Shown piece by piece: positions 10,770-22,478 of a stretch of 64,000 nucleotides of DNA. The stretch covers positions 5,080,501-5,144,500 of the forward strand of contig NC_092333.1 of assembly GCF_046630445.1 (NCBI RefSeq), in the 5' to 3' direction. Source of the stretch: Rutidosis leptorrhynchoides (Eukaryota > Streptophyta > Magnoliopsida > Asterales > Asteraceae). The position numbers and the translations under genes were made by a program. The notes under the pieces are model-generated. The model did not search any database and had not been told where the DNA came from. It was given only the letters and a program-made list of their open reading frames with translations. Position 1 is the stretch's first letter. Every line of letters starts with the position of its first letter.

Positions 10770-13621
10770 TGTAACGACCCGACTTTTTCGACTTGCTTTT
10801 GTGCTTATTACTTTCTGCGAAACTGTGTATTTGTACGTACTGAGCTATATTATATTCTAGGATCTTATTTCATGATTAATTACCTTCGTTTATACCATAC
10901 AACGTGCCATTAAGTACTTAGTTACTTAACTTGATCCCCGAATGCTTTTACGACCGTTAGTGTTACTTGACGTTGAAAACGAGCTATATATTTTGGTACA
11001 CTTTTAACTTTTGTCATAATTGGAATATTACGACTATGAAATACTAATTGTTATTTTCTAATAACAATTACTTGGGCTTTTGGTTGATTAATTATGCTTA
11101 GTAATTTACTTATGCTCACTAGTTAGTCTTGTTGGACTTTCTACCTTGTTGGACTCAAGCCCACCCTACTCTAGCTAATGGACTATTTAATTAGCCCAAT
11201 TTTAATAAGTTTATGACCCATATAAATGTAAGACAAATGCCCATTTATTAGAGGGATATACTAGCATTTTTGTTAACCATAATCAAAATTGTCGCATGGG
11301 ATCCCAACATAAGCATCAACTTTAGACAACCATTAACCAAAAAGCAAAAGTTTGTCCCCCTTGTCCCCCCCCCATGGACGACGGCCACCACCACCTTGCC
11401 ACTCCATCACCTCCTATAAATACCACGCTAATTCCTCACATTTCACACTTGATCTCATTCACAAATTACACACACTTACTCTCTTATTCTCTCTCTAGTC
11501 TTTCTCACTCTAAAAATTGTAAGTTTCAAGTTTTATACTTCTTCTATTCTTCTTCTTGTAGTCAACATCATCATCATCATGTGGAGATCAAGCTTTTTAG
11601 CTTCTTGATCTTGTTATATCTTGTAGATTCAAACTTTGGTTTGAATCCTTCAAGAACATGAAAGATTCAATCTTTCTAGCTTTGAATCTTCATTTACTTG
11701 TTAGATCTAGCTTATGATTTCTTTATTTTGTTATAAAGATCAAATCTTGTGTTAATGATCTTCATGTAACTTGAAGATCTAATCTTTTGCTTTAAGGATC
11801 TTCAAGAACATTAAATATCCAAGCTTTTTAGCTTAGGGTTTTATTATTTTGTTAAAGATCTTAGCTTTTTAGCTTATGGTCTCATTACTTTTACTAGATC
11901 TTAGCTTTCTAGCTTATGGTCTCATTAATCTTGTAATGGCCCTAAGCTTTCTAGCTTAGGGTTTTCTTAATACTTGAGATCTAAGTTATTATTGTAGATC
12001 TCACTTACTTGGAACCTTTTTGTGACTGTTGTGATGATAAAGATCAAGTCTTCATCATTTCATATGATGAAGATGCATAAACTTGTGTAAAAAGGACAAA
12101 GGTTGAAGCTTTATTGGGTTTATGCAATAAAGAGGCAACCTTGATGTTCAAAACTTGTATAATGTTAGATTTTACTCTTAGTTGGGTATTGATGGTTGAA
12201 ACTTGATCAAAGTGATGCTAAAACATTAAAGAGTTGTACACTTGAAGCTTACACGCATCAAGGATGAGAACCGTGATGAGCATCAAGCACCAAGAAACCC
12301 ACCGGAGCACTTGTTTTCCTTTTTTCGGGGTCTGATAAGACTCCCAGACTTCTGAAAAATTGATTTTCAGATAGTTCATTTCGAATTGATGACTTTTCGT
12401 TTAGGCCTCGCCTAAATCCGATATACGGTTTAGGATTTATAGCCTTCCGAAAGTCACCACGCCTTTGTAACGACGTGCTGAAAATTCTGACCTACTTGCA
12501 CTTAAACTGTCGCCACGGTCAAATGTAGATGAGTTAGGTTCTGAAAATTGGATAGTGGTTAGAGGACTCACATACAGAGCCTTGGCCACTGACCACGCGT
12601 CTTTTCGTTTTGTATAGAGGTTGTAGCAGCTGTCCGAAGTCAGCCTTTTGTTTCGATCTCTATTTTTGATGAGAACTTACTTTATCTTTTACGAATGATG
12701 ATGACGATGATGATGTTTAGGACTTTACTTACATACTTTTAAACCTTTTGGGACAATATACTGACTTAGTAACCTTTGACTTAGGTTGACGACCTTTCAA
12801 ACTGACTTACTACCTGCATACTTTTCATATCGACTTTTACTGCTTATTCAATGTGAGTTATAGCTTCCCTTTTTACTTTACTATTTTTGGAACTGAGAAT
12901 ACATGCGCTTTTTATGTTTTACATACTAGACACGAGTACTTAAACTTTACATATGTGTGGGTGATATAACGGCACAAACATTCCCCTTAGCACGGTAACA
13001 TTTAATCATTGGTTTTTAAACCGGTGACGCGAATATTAGATATGGATCTATAGGGTTTGACATCCCCACTCGGGCTAGTCGCGCTAGCATTTAACGGGTG
13101 TTTGATACTTCGAGGACATACGCACTCGCCAAGTGTACTTTTAAGGGGTATTACTATTACGTTAAGTTAGTTACCGGGTGCCCACGGATAAGCATATACT
13201 TTTCATACTATTTTGGAATACGAAATCTCGTGGTCTACATTACATTACTGAATACAAACAAACTATAGCTCACCAACATTCGTGTTGAATTTTAAGCGTG
13301 TATTTCTCAGGTGCTTAGACATTGTTGCTTCCACTGTTAGACTTGCTGTCTTGGTGTTTTAGACTTGCTGTTACAGACTCGCTGTGTTAGACTTCCGCTG
13401 CATTACTTAGAGATGTCTCAATCATGGAACTTTTATATTGCATTCACAACTTATGTTATTTGAATAATGGCTTGTAACGACCTTTGTGTCACCTTTTTTT
13501 TTTGGTAGATCCTTATCCTTTTTGAATGCAAAACTTGTTTTAAAATAGCATGTAGTATTGTACCGTGTAATGGACCTGTTGTTGACAATTCGTACATGAT
13601 GGTTTTGTACGGGGCGTCACA
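10770..13621 (+). repeat. 3' LTR of the chromovirus (2852 bp)
   Basis: Starts TGTAACGACCC after the polypurine tract and ends GGGCGTCACA. A TATA box (TATAAATA, 11415-11422) follows a CT- and CCACCA-rich stretch. Near-tandem copies of an AGCTTTYTAGCTTATGGTCT-like unit fill about 11790-11965. Its last 109 bp plus 17 bp of flank recur at 14503-14628. The ORF at 11374-11661 lies wholly inside the LTR and is not considered a gene. Confidence 0.8.
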
Positions 13622-13638
13622 AATCGGGTGGCTTGTAT
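13513..13638 (+). repeat. 126-bp repeat, left copy (LTR end plus Copia flank)
   Basis: Contains the last 109 bp of the chromovirus LTR plus 17 bp of the Copia sequence beyond it. Matches 14503-14628 with about six differences. The two copies bracket the plastid mosaic. Confidence 0.85.
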
Positions 13639-14026
13639 ATAAAGAAGATGAAAATCATCTCATTATGAACTGAGTAGGGCTAGTGTTTTTACAAGAAATC
13701 TCTAGCCAACCTTCCTGCAAGAAATCTTTTCTTAACATCAAACGTATTTGTACTAGAGAGAATTTTCATCTATTATATGGAGTAATACAATATTTATCTT
13801 CTATTCCAATTTATATAACCATCCCAAAAGTCGAAATAAGAAAATTGAATTTTAGAGTTCGAAGAGTTTTAAAAAAAAAATAACAAAAAAAAAAGCAAAA
13901 GCAGTTAATCATATTCTCCCCCCAATGATAGAGTGGTCATCGAATCTGAATATTAACTATGCGGAGTCGTAATTTGACGAAGAAGTCTTGTATTATTACG
14001 ACGTATTATTAAATAAAAAAGGATGT

Positions 14027-14185
14027 TCTATAGAATGATTCCCCTTTCCAATAATTATATTAATTATATTAATTCTATTTACTCTGTTCGTTGGATTTTT
14101 AGGAATTCCTTTCAATCAAGACGTGGATATATTAACCAAATGGTTAACCCCGTCTATAAATCTTTTACATAAAAATTCAAACAAT
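14027..14185 (+). pseudogene. ndhF: Plastid ndhF fragment
   Basis: One frame reads [15 protein letters not shown], then [14 protein letters not shown] and HKNSNN, a characteristic stretch of the plastid NAD(P)H dehydrogenase subunit 5. Only about 50 codons are present, and the frame carries a stop near its left end. It abuts the ndhB piece at about 14186, so the junction is artificial. Confidence 0.85.
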
Positions 14186-14241
14186 ACGTCAGGAGTCCAT
14201 TGATGAGAAGGGGCTGGGGAAAGCTTGAACCCAATTCCTAC
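14186..14241 (-). pseudogene. ndhB: Plastid ndhB fragment, reverse orientation
   Basis: The minus strand reads [19 protein letters not shown], a well-known stretch of plastid ndhB (NAD(P)H dehydrogenase subunit 2). Only about 19 codons, fused to the ndhF piece in the opposite direction. Confidence 0.85.
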
Positions 14242-14321
14242 AGTGGAATGAGGGTGCTCTTGGCTCGACGTCATTTGTTCTATTCTACTATAAACTCTAA
14301 ACGGTAAGACCTGCAAAAACA

Positions 14322-14452
14322 CGTATGGGTTCAGGTAAAGGCCCTCCCGAATATTGGGTAGCTGTTGTTAACCAGGTCGAATCCTTTATGAAATGGGTGG
14401 AGTAACAGAAAATATAGCCAGAAGGGCTATTTCAAGGACACTATTCGTAATA
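14322..14452 (+). pseudogene. rpl16: Plastid rpl16 fragment
   Basis: [16 protein letters not shown] followed, after a shift of frame, by [16 protein letters not shown], which matches the C-terminal half of plastid ribosomal protein L16. Clearly a dead fragment. Confidence 0.85.
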
Positions 14453-14502
14453 ATTTTTCCTTTTTTCTGACTTTCTTTATAAATTTTTCTAATTTTATTT
14501 TA

Positions 14503-14628
14503 TTATCCTTTTTGAATGCAAAACTTTTTTTAAAACAGCATGTAGTAATGTACCGTGTAATGGACGTGTTGTTGACAATTCGTACATGATGGTTTTGTAC
14601 GGGGCATCACAAATCTGGTGGCTTGTAT
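14503..14628 (+). repeat. 126-bp repeat, right copy
   Basis: Second copy of 13513-13638. To its right the Copia sequence continues uninterrupted, so this copy marks the original LTR-Copia junction or a faithful copy of it. Confidence 0.85.
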
Positions 14629-16825
14629 TGATATACCTTCTGATTTTCAAAACCAGGGATATGAACAACTTATTTTGTTTTTACAAAATCATCCTCCCAG
14701 AGAAGGATTTTTCAAAACCCCTGATTACATGTATCTAGCTATACTTGCAGAATTTTGGTATACATGTACAGGTGACTCTGAAGCTAGAAGCATCACTGGT
14801 ACATATGGTGATGGTGCAAATACTTTAACTATTTCTGAAGCATCTTTAAGATGTGTTTTGAATCTACCAGCTAGAGATAATTTTGTTGCCTTTGCCTCAA
14901 AAACTGAGGCAAAGCAAAGTTTTCTAATGGTGGGTCCACCTATGACTACAGGCACCATTAGAATGAATATGTTTTCTTCAAGATAGATTTTTATAATTGC
15001 AAATATTTTAAGAAGCCTAAGTTATAAGAGTGGAAGTTTAAGTGAGATGAATGAGATGGAAATTCAAATTTTCAATGCTTTTGTGACAGGGAGAGATATA
15101 GATTTTGCAAAAATCTATTTTTCAATGAACTTTTAATGCTTGTTGAAAGGAGCACTAGGGATCACAATGTCCCATTCATTAGATTCATGAGTCTGATGTT
15201 TGAGGATGCCCTATCTCCACCTTTGTATGCAGGGCTAAATCATGAGTTTGACTTCATGCCAGTACCAGAGTGCAGCAGTAAAATGTTTCACTTACCCATT
15301 AACCCTATTGAGGTTGATTTAACACCAGCTATGTTGGTGTGGGTTGGAGTCAACAATCAACCAGCAGATAATGTTGGGTCATCTTCCTCAGAGGATTGGC
15401 AACCTGAATCTGGGGAGGATGAAAGTTCAGACTCTGATTTATCAGACTCTGACCTGTTCACAGACTCTGGGTCCTCTCCCTGTCCTGGTCAAGGGGCTCA
15501 TTCATCTGTACCAGAGGTTGAGCACTCAACCAATGATGCAGATTTGACAGCACCCTCCATTGCAGGTGATCAAGATGTTTCTTCTACAACACCTTCAGGT
15601 ATGGATACTAACTTGCAGACTGAGGTTATGAGTGAGGTACAACCACCAAACTCTAACCCATCCTCACCCACTGCTACCGAAGAATTAAATATTTCCTCAC
15701 ACAACCTTATGACCTCACCAAGTTATACAGAGAATACTACCATACTTGAAACCATAGATGGACAAGCATCTGTAGACTCCCAACCAAATCTGTTTACTAG
15801 ATTAGATGCTAAAATCAATGCTTCTTCATCTCTGCTAGGGAGTGATGAAGTTATTGGTTAAACCCAGCCTTCACCTGTTAGACTAGTTTACCTAGATTCC
15901 CACATTACTGACACTGAGAAAACCCCCTCGGATGCTCAAACTGCAGAGATCCCAATCCTGGACTCAACAAACCAATTCACTGCTCCACCAAATTCACCTA
16001 AGCCCACTACTACCTAAGATACAAATCTGACTCACTCATCTCTCACAAATGACTCTTTGCACATTCTTGCACGAGCTTCCAATGCTAATCTCATTCACAG
16101 GGTGAGGCACAGGCTCCAAAACCTTATGTGTTTCATGATCTCAGTCATTCTCAATAGGAGAAAGGTGAGAACACACAAACAACACAATCACCCAATGCTA
16201 ATGTTCCACCCCAACCTGAGGCACAAGTTGACTTGGTTGGTATGTTTAATACTTTGACTAAGTGGACTGCACAGTTTGATGACAAGCTGCAGGGTGTGCA
16301 GGATGGGTTTAACAACTTGAATAATAATTTGGCAACCAGAATTGAGCTGGCGGAGGTAAGGAGGTTGGTTGGAGATTTGACAGGTGTGGTGATGCAGGTA
16401 CAGAAAGATCAGGTAACTACTTCATGTTCTAACAATGTTATTTTACAGACTATCAATAGAAGGTTAGATTCAATGGAGATAGCTTTTAGTGAGGTGGACA
16501 GTCTTAGATCTGAAGTTGTTGGTCTGTCTATAGAGCTTGGTACCATTAAGGATCTGTCAGAGAAGATGTATGATCATATTACTCACATTGATCCTCCACC
16601 TATGTCTAATGAGGAGCTGGATGATGTCAAAAAGGGGGAGAACAAGAGAAAAAGGGATGAAATTGATGCTTTTATTGCAAAGCATCCAGGTAAAAGGGTT
16701 AAAGTTGTTAATGATGGTGCAGGTGACTGGATTCCTTGGATAGTAGGAGTTGGAAGTTTTACAAGGGTTGATAAGGATTCGAAGGTTGAGGGGGAATCTA
16801 AGGCTGAGGAATATAAAGGATACTG
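14629..16825 (+). pseudogene. Copia-associated non-polymerase coding region (fossil)
   Basis: Long frames in order. First is a helical segment resembling the N-terminal domain of plant 'putative transposon' proteins (FLQNHPPREGF, LAILAEFWYT, TISEASLRCVLNLP). Next comes a very acidic Ser/Asp-rich stretch (SDSDLSDSDLF) followed by a long Ser/Thr/Pro-rich linker. Last is a coiled-coil-like region with a basic patch (16300-16800). I recognise the style from Copia-linked plant ORFs but cannot give a function. Interrupted in several places. Confidence 0.5.
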
Positions 16826-16830
16826 TTAAT

Positions 16831-17160
16831 TCTGTTAAGTCTCCTCAAGTAAAATACACATGAGGGGTATTTTCGTCACTTGTACTCTTAGAGTTAATTG
16901 TTAAAACCTATGGTGATCTGTACGTGCACAATTAATAACATATATGGGCTTGTAACAAATAACTTCCAATTACATATTGAAACTGCAAGCCTCATTCGTT
17001 CTTAACCCTAGTAGCCTGTGACGATAATATTTTTTTTTAACAGCACCTACAACAAATTCTAAAAACTCGTTACTTGTAATCTGCATAATCTTGATCGAAA
17101 ATTATTATGGGATTCGATCAGAGTATGGAATTGATACGTTGAAGGAATTATATGGTATTC
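16831..17160 (+). mobile_element. 330-bp MULE left-end fragment inside the Copia (repeat copy 1)
   Basis: Almost identical to 22149-22478 and 27468-27797, the latter being part of the parent MULE. It lacks the outermost 137 bp of the MULE terminus, so it is a fragment, not a transposed element. It is a direct repeat of the sequence on the far side of the kinase gene, which explains the later tandem duplication. Confidence 0.85.
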
Positions 17161-18202
17161 AAATGAACAAAGAAGGGAGAAGGTTGCTGGTAAAAGAAAG
17201 ATGAGTCCTGCAGAAGAAGCTGTTGATGATTTAATCAGAAAAACTGCTACTGCAGAAGGAATGTATGTTGAAGATTATTTGTAGATGATAGAAGAACAAG
17301 AGTCAAGGTCTAAAGCTGAGACGTTTGTTTTGAAAAGGCTATAGGAAGAAAGAGAAATGGCTGAAAAATTGAATGATAGATTTTCCTATAGAGGGTTTGA
17401 AGATAATACAATTGTTGATTGTATTTTAAGAAGGAATGATAATGGAGTTGTTAGTATTGAGTTGATTATAGATGATAAAAGCAAAAGGATAATCAATTTG
17501 GATCAGGTGTTCATTTTAGGTTTCTTTGAGTGGAAAGCTATTGCAAGATGTATTAGAAAGATGCAGGAATGGGATTTGAAGCCAGAGGTTCTTAGAAAAA
17601 TTCATATGTTAGTTCATGTTTCATATGAACTGGGTATGATAGCAGAAGAAGAATATAAAGGATACTGCAGAGTTCACTCAGAAGAAGAAAGGACAAAAAT
17701 TGATGGGGTAAATCTGATTTTTGAAGATGAGAAGCATCCAATGTTTCAGGTTCCAAGTCATGTAAAATTTGAAGATAATGCTTACTTGCCTGATCCTGAA
17801 GGGTTGATGTACAAAGACAGAAGGAACATAGAATGCTTCATAAAAGTTGATAAGTTTAAAGATACACAGCTAAGCCATCTTATTGCACTTCTTAAGAAGT
17901 GTGAATCTGAACAGAGTTTACCATTCAGAAGAAAATTGGTGGATTTTCTATTTTTAAATTTGACTGAGATTGAAAGTAATTAAAGTTTGAGGTTTATGAG
18001 TGATGTTATTAAGGATGAGCATGCAAAATTTCAGAAGAAAAGAGCACCAAGTGAATCTTCAAGTCAAAGAAAGGGTGGAGGAAAGAAAAGAAAAAATGTA
18101 TGATTCTAAGCATTGAGTCTGTAAGTTTGTTTTTGTATTCACAGACTTGTTAAAGCTTATATTTTTGTTTATATGTTTTGACCTCATCAGATAGGGGGAG
18201 AT
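17161..18202 (+). pseudogene. Copia-associated ORF region and polypurine tract, unit 1 (fossil)
   Basis: Holds a 208-codon frame (17357-17983) rich in charged residues, with a GFFEWKAIARCIRKMQEWDL segment; similar ORFs lie downstream of pol in some plant Copia elements. A basic KKRKN-rich tail follows. The region ends in the polypurine tract ATAGGGGGAGAT at 18191-18202. Interrupted; function not known to me. Confidence 0.55.
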
Positions 18203-18748
18203 TGTTAGGAATTATGTAAATCTGATGAGTCAAAGATTTTGAGTCTGTATTATTTGAGTCTGTAAATTTAGAGTCTGTAAAATTAGAGTCTGTAATATTT
18301 AGAGTCTGGAAGTTTGAAGAATACAGACTCTGCTCAACAAGAAATACAGATTCTATCGATATTGAACAAAGATCAAGATCAAATCAAATACGCGTGAAGT
18401 AAATTAAGATAAGATTGAAGAGATTACATCAAAGCGAATATCTCTGATTTCTAGGAAAAGATAATTGAAGAGATTTGAATTATATTGTTTCCTTATATTT
18501 TGCTATGGTTGTTTAGGAATTGATTCGATAAGATTTGAGAAGTTCGTTTCTCAAATCTATAAATAGGGAACATGTAATTCATTCCAATTCGTCAATTTCA
18601 ATAACAATTTTCTTCTCTATTGTTTCATTCTCTTTGTGTTAATTCATTTGAAAAGTTCAATCGATTCCGTACTTTATAACCTAGTTGTTATTCTGTTCAA
18701 TTGATCTTATATAAACGTTCTAGGTTGTTGATTGTGGACCAACTAACA
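18203..18748 (+). repeat. Copia 3' LTR, unit 1
   Basis: TGTTAGGA to AACTAACA, 546 bp, directly after the polypurine tract. Contains repeats of GAGTCTGTA near its start and TATAAATAG near 18557. Matches 23522-24067. Confidence 0.85.
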
Positions 18749-19732
18749 GAATGTGATACAAATTAGGTTTTGGGGGAAGATAAAAACAAATTATGTACGT
18801 CGAGGGTTTGAGTGCATGCAATGTTTTCCATAATATTTAGGACCGTGATCGGCAAGTGGCGTGTTGAGGAGCGGGGTGAGTGCTTGAGGCTGACGGTAAT
18901 TTTGGAGATGAAAGAATTATTGTGATCGTTCTTGGTACATATTTTTTCTATTGCCTGTGATTTCCGTTAAATGCATTAATAGTTATGACTTAAAGAATCT
19001 TGTACACTAATAAGTTCATCCTAAAGATGTTTGGATTTTGTTGATGTTTTGGCAGAGTTCGATATCACTAGAGACTGGTCATTTTTAACCAGTTTATATG
19101 ATCAACGGGTATGATCACAGAATAACCCCATTGGACCACTTTCACAAAGTAAAGTAAAATATAAAAGGGTAAACAGACACGGTCTCCATTTACATGTTAC
19201 CCAGGGAGGACAATCATTTTTACTCAAATATATGTGGCTTAACCACCTAGTTATCTTGTGACTATTTTCGACCTTTTCTTTAACCACTTCAAGATGTGCT
19301 GCTAACGAGGTTTGCACTTAGAGACCTTTTATGTAAATAATGCCAAAGTTATCTTGTGAAGTTTAATCACTTTATATTAAGTATGTACAAATTACATCTT
19401 TTTACATCTAGTTACAAAAGCTACAAGGGATTCCCAGAATACTATGTGACAGAATCAGTTTCGTTTCTTTTGATCCTGTCTACAATATACATTTTAATGG
19501 GCGAGAGCCAACAAAAAAAAAAAAATTTGTTATGCTTGATATTGGAGCATATTGTTACATGAATATGAAGGATATGTTGTTTAAATATGTAATATTCAAG
19601 CAATCCAAAAACAAGAAAATTCCTCACTCGATATCAATCTTCAACAACATTGATCTCAGATTCATCTTGTGATGTGCTAAACACGGTAGCTGGTGATCGC
19701 ATAGGAGATGAAAAGAACGGTTTGGGTGGGAC
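18749..19732. other. Gene-free stretch between Copia LTR and kinase 3' end, unit 1
   Basis: 18749-18840 is about 85-90% similar to 39366-39456, just upstream of UFD1. After that come a short segment (18853-18885) resembling sequence near 32160-32185 and ordinary AT-rich DNA. The last few hundred bases are probably the kinase 3' untranslated region. The short ORFs here occur identically in unit 2 and look meaningless. Confidence 0.6.
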
Positions 19733-21827
19733 TTACAACGTTTCTATGCTTCCCTCTAACATTTCAATAACTTCACCAATCGAGGGTCTTTGTGTTGGAT
19801 CGGTTTGTATGCACCACAGACCAACTATCGTCATCTTTCTTGCATAATCATTTTCTTCAGCAGTCGATATGTCATCTAATAGAAAACCTTCCTTGTCAAG
19901 ACGACTGTAAATCTAATAAGGAAAATATATCTCACTTGTTCGTCCAGAACCAACGCATGCATCAACATTCTTTCGTCCCCCAACCATTTCTAGTATAAGC
20001 ATCCCATAACTGTATACATCCGATTTATGTGACACTCCTCCAAAGTTTCTATTAAAAACTTCCGGAGCAATATACCCAATGGTGCCTCTAGCCTCGAGCA
20101 TAGAAACGATACTTTCCTTTCTTGAATATAACTTTGCAAGCCCAAAATCCGCGATTTTTGGGCAAAAATCTTCATCGAGTAGGATGTTATGTGGCTTAAT
20201 GTCAAGATGCAAAATACGGGTGGTGCAGCCACGATGCAAGTAATCAAGGCCTTGTGCTACTCCAACTGCTATATGGTACAACTCTTCTACTCCTATATGT
20301 TCGCGTGTTGTCTTCAAAGGAACATGTTCACTATGTATAAACTTCTCTAAGGATCCATTTGGCATGAACTCGTACACAAGCGCTCTTTCTTTGTAGTCGT
20401 AACAAAATCCTAGTAGAGTAACGATATTAACGTGAGAAGTCCTGCCGATGCTAGCAACTTAGTTTATAAATTCTTGTCCACTTGCTTTTGATGAGTTTAA
20501 TACTTTTACTGCCACAAGACGACCATCCGATAGCTTTCCTTTAAACACGGTTCCAAAACCTCCTTTTCCTAATAAAACCTGAAATGAGTTTGTCATATTC
20601 TTAATATCAACATACTTGTACCTTTTCGTGCTTAAGGATCCATATTGAGTGATAAACGCCTCAACACTTTTGTATTCCTCGGTTTTTGGCTTTAACGAGT
20701 GTACGCAGTTTCTCGGTGAGCATTTCATAAGGCAACATATGATGATAATGAACACGATTGATAGTGCAGCATAAAAACTTCCTATAACTGTGACAATGAA
20801 AATGCTTACTGAGTTACTGGTTGTGTAAAAACACTTGAAAATCATTTTATATTCACAATCAGTTATCAGAAATGAAACTTACGTATTTTTGGTCTCCAAT
20901 TTACTCTGTCACCTGCAATGCAAATATTATATATGATTGTAAGTTGTAATTTAACTAACATAGGTGATGTATTGTAAGTCTGCCCTTATTAAAAAGAATT
21001 AATTAATTCCCGATTAAAGTACCTTTTTTGCAGTATTCCTCGCTAGTCGTACCATCGAGGCAAAAACACAAGAACCTGTTCGTATTATGTTGACCACATC
21101 GTCCATCATTCTGTTCGCACATATCGCAATCCTCCTGATCATCTAGCTTTCCCCAGCGTATCTCAAATCCTTTTTGCATTGCTATAAAAACGTTTCCCGG
21201 GATGAACAAACCGTTCACGGTAATCTGGTCACGGAACACGGCAGTTACCACTTGGTCTTCACACGAATACGCATCCCAATCAAAATTATCCGTATCAGAA
21301 TTCCCAATATTAACACACGACGACCTGTTCTTATCATCGTAAGTTAAGCATGGTATTTCAGTTGCAAAGGAAGGGAATTTACCAGTACAATTGAAATGAA
21401 AACTTCGATTTACGGTTAACGGTGAGAAACTAAAAGGCAGTGTTTCTATAATAATGTTATGGTGCACCCTAGGGCAGGGGTTGAGGCTAGTTACAACTGT
21501 AGAAACATCGTAGTCTACGAGAGTGATACTCGTAGATTCATAAGTTATATTTAGGACAATGTAAGAGTCGTTGCCAAGATAAATTATGGGATGATCCGTT
21601 CCATCGATGATGGAGCAGTTGATTCCAAAGCCATGATAACCGCAGAAGTGGGTGGTGGATTCACCATCACCCAACTCATAGAAAGGGTAGCTGAAAGTAA
21701 GGCCACCGCACTTGAGTGAAGGACAATATGGGTAAATCGAACTGTTAGATTCAATAGCCATTGATTTGTAAAAGAAGAAGAAGAAGAAGAGGAGGAAGAA
21801 AAATGGGACAGGTTTAGACATGGTCAT
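19733..21827 (-). pseudogene. LRK10L-type receptor kinase, dead copy (unit 1)
   Basis: Same three-exon layout as the copy at 25052-27146: exon 1 21827-21023, 30-nt exon 20912-20883, exon 3 20808-19733. Exon 1 gives a signal peptide, a GUB_WAK galacturonan-binding-like domain and a WAK-associated cysteine-rich domain; exon 3 gives a transmembrane helix and kinase. Against the right copy it has two stop codons: Glu395 to TAA after the P-loop and Val-Ala-Val-Lys region, and Trp577 to TAG late in the kinase. It also has Lys349 to Asn before the kinase core. It keeps Tyr in the GTIGYIAPE motif, which the other copy has lost. Splice sites remain intact, so a truncated receptor lacking most of the kinase could still be made. 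Confidence 0.88.
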
Positions 21828-22011
21828 TGAAATTATGGAATTACAACTACCATAAAATCTACTCCGTATGAATTTAAATATTTGAACAGGTAAGTATATT
21901 AAATGCCCGTCTGGACGTTATGAAATATAAAGTCGCACGGATTTTTATTCTAAAATGTGTAGCTAATGTTGACTTAAGAAGAATGTTTTAGATTTATGGT
22001 TATTTATATTT

Positions 22012-22478
22012 GACAAAATTTCTTCGATGGTCCTTGAACTTTGTACAAAACAAGGTGGGTAACCTTAAACTATTTTTTTAACCTTGTTGACCTCGATCTT
22101 TTCAGTTATTTCACGGATGACCTTGTATTTAACTATCGTCAAAAAATTTCTGTTAAGTCTCCTCAAGTAAAATACACATGAGGGGTATTTTCGTCACTTG
22201 TACTCTTAGAGTTAATTGTTAAAACCTATGGTGATCTGTACGTGCACAATTAATAACATATATGGGCTTGTAACAAATAACTTCCAATTACATATTGAAA
22301 CTGCAAGCCTCATTCGTTCTTAACCCTAGTAGCCTGTGACGATAATATTTTTTTTTAACAGCACCTACAACAAATTCTAAAAACTCGTTACTTGTAATCT
22401 GCATAATGTTGATCGAAAATTATTATGGGATTCGATCAGAGTATGGAATTGATACGTTGAAGGAATTATATGGTATTC
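22012..22478 (+). mobile_element. MULE left end (467 bp) at the unit 1/unit 2 junction
   Basis: Identical in layout to 27331-27797: the terminal inverted repeat beginning GACAAAATTTCTTCGATGG plus about 330 bp of subterminal sequence. It then passes abruptly into Copia sequence. It has no right end of its own, so it is a by-product of the duplication and not an insertion. Confidence 0.88.

Larger units (their letters stand above)
877..13621 (+). mobile_element. Tekay/Del-type chromovirus (Gypsy), interrupted by element A
   Basis: A plus-strand Gypsy element with gag, protease, reverse transcriptase, RNase H, integrase and a C-terminal chromodomain-like region in the usual order, then a polypurine tract and a 2.85-kb 3' LTR. 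Its 5' LTR is not in the window. Element D cuts into its gag and element A into its integrase. The element is broken: its reading frames are interrupted several times apart from the two nested insertions. The lineage call rests on the RT and integrase sequence style, the chromodomain and the long LTR. It is older than element A, which lies inside it, and than the 126-bp duplication of its LTR end. Confidence 0.8.
13639..14502. other. Scrambled plastid-derived DNA (NUPT mosaic)
   Basis: 864 bp between two copies of a 126-bp segment. It contains recognisable pieces of at least three plastid genes that are not neighbours in a normal plastome (ndhF, ndhB in reverse, rpl16). The first 270 bp also looks organelle-like but I could not assign it. 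Small shifts of frame and indels show it is a nuclear relic. The patchwork suggests end-joining repair that used several plastid fragments as filler. Confidence 0.8.
14611..18748 (+). mobile_element. Copia-type LTR element, 5' part missing from window
   Basis: Right-hand part of a Copia-like element: long non-polymerase coding regions, a GGGGGAGAT polypurine tract and a 546-bp LTR starting TGTTAGGA and ending AACTAACA. Its left part was separated by the chromovirus insertion and lies outside the window. A 330-bp MULE piece interrupts it at 16831-17160. I see no reverse transcriptase here. It is broken, with several interruptions. The part from 17161 rightwards was later duplicated together with the kinase gene. 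Confidence 0.7.
16831..22148. repeat. Tandem segmental duplication, unit 1 (5318 bp)
   Basis: Unit content: MULE left-end fragment, Copia tail with LTR, LRK10L kinase gene (minus), first 137 bp of the MULE. Unit 2 (22149-27467) matches base for base apart from roughly 20 differences by eye (about 0.4%). A third, partial unit is 27468-27797. Confidence 0.93.

Noticed and set aside
11374-11661. 95-codon ORF in the chromovirus LTR
   Set aside because: Lies wholly within the LTR around its TATA box; low-complexity Ser/His-rich translation with no domain.
19102-19998. Small ORFs downstream of and antisense to the kinase, repeated in unit 2
   Set aside because: Their repetition is due to the segmental duplication. 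They overlap the kinase 3' end or spacer and show no features.
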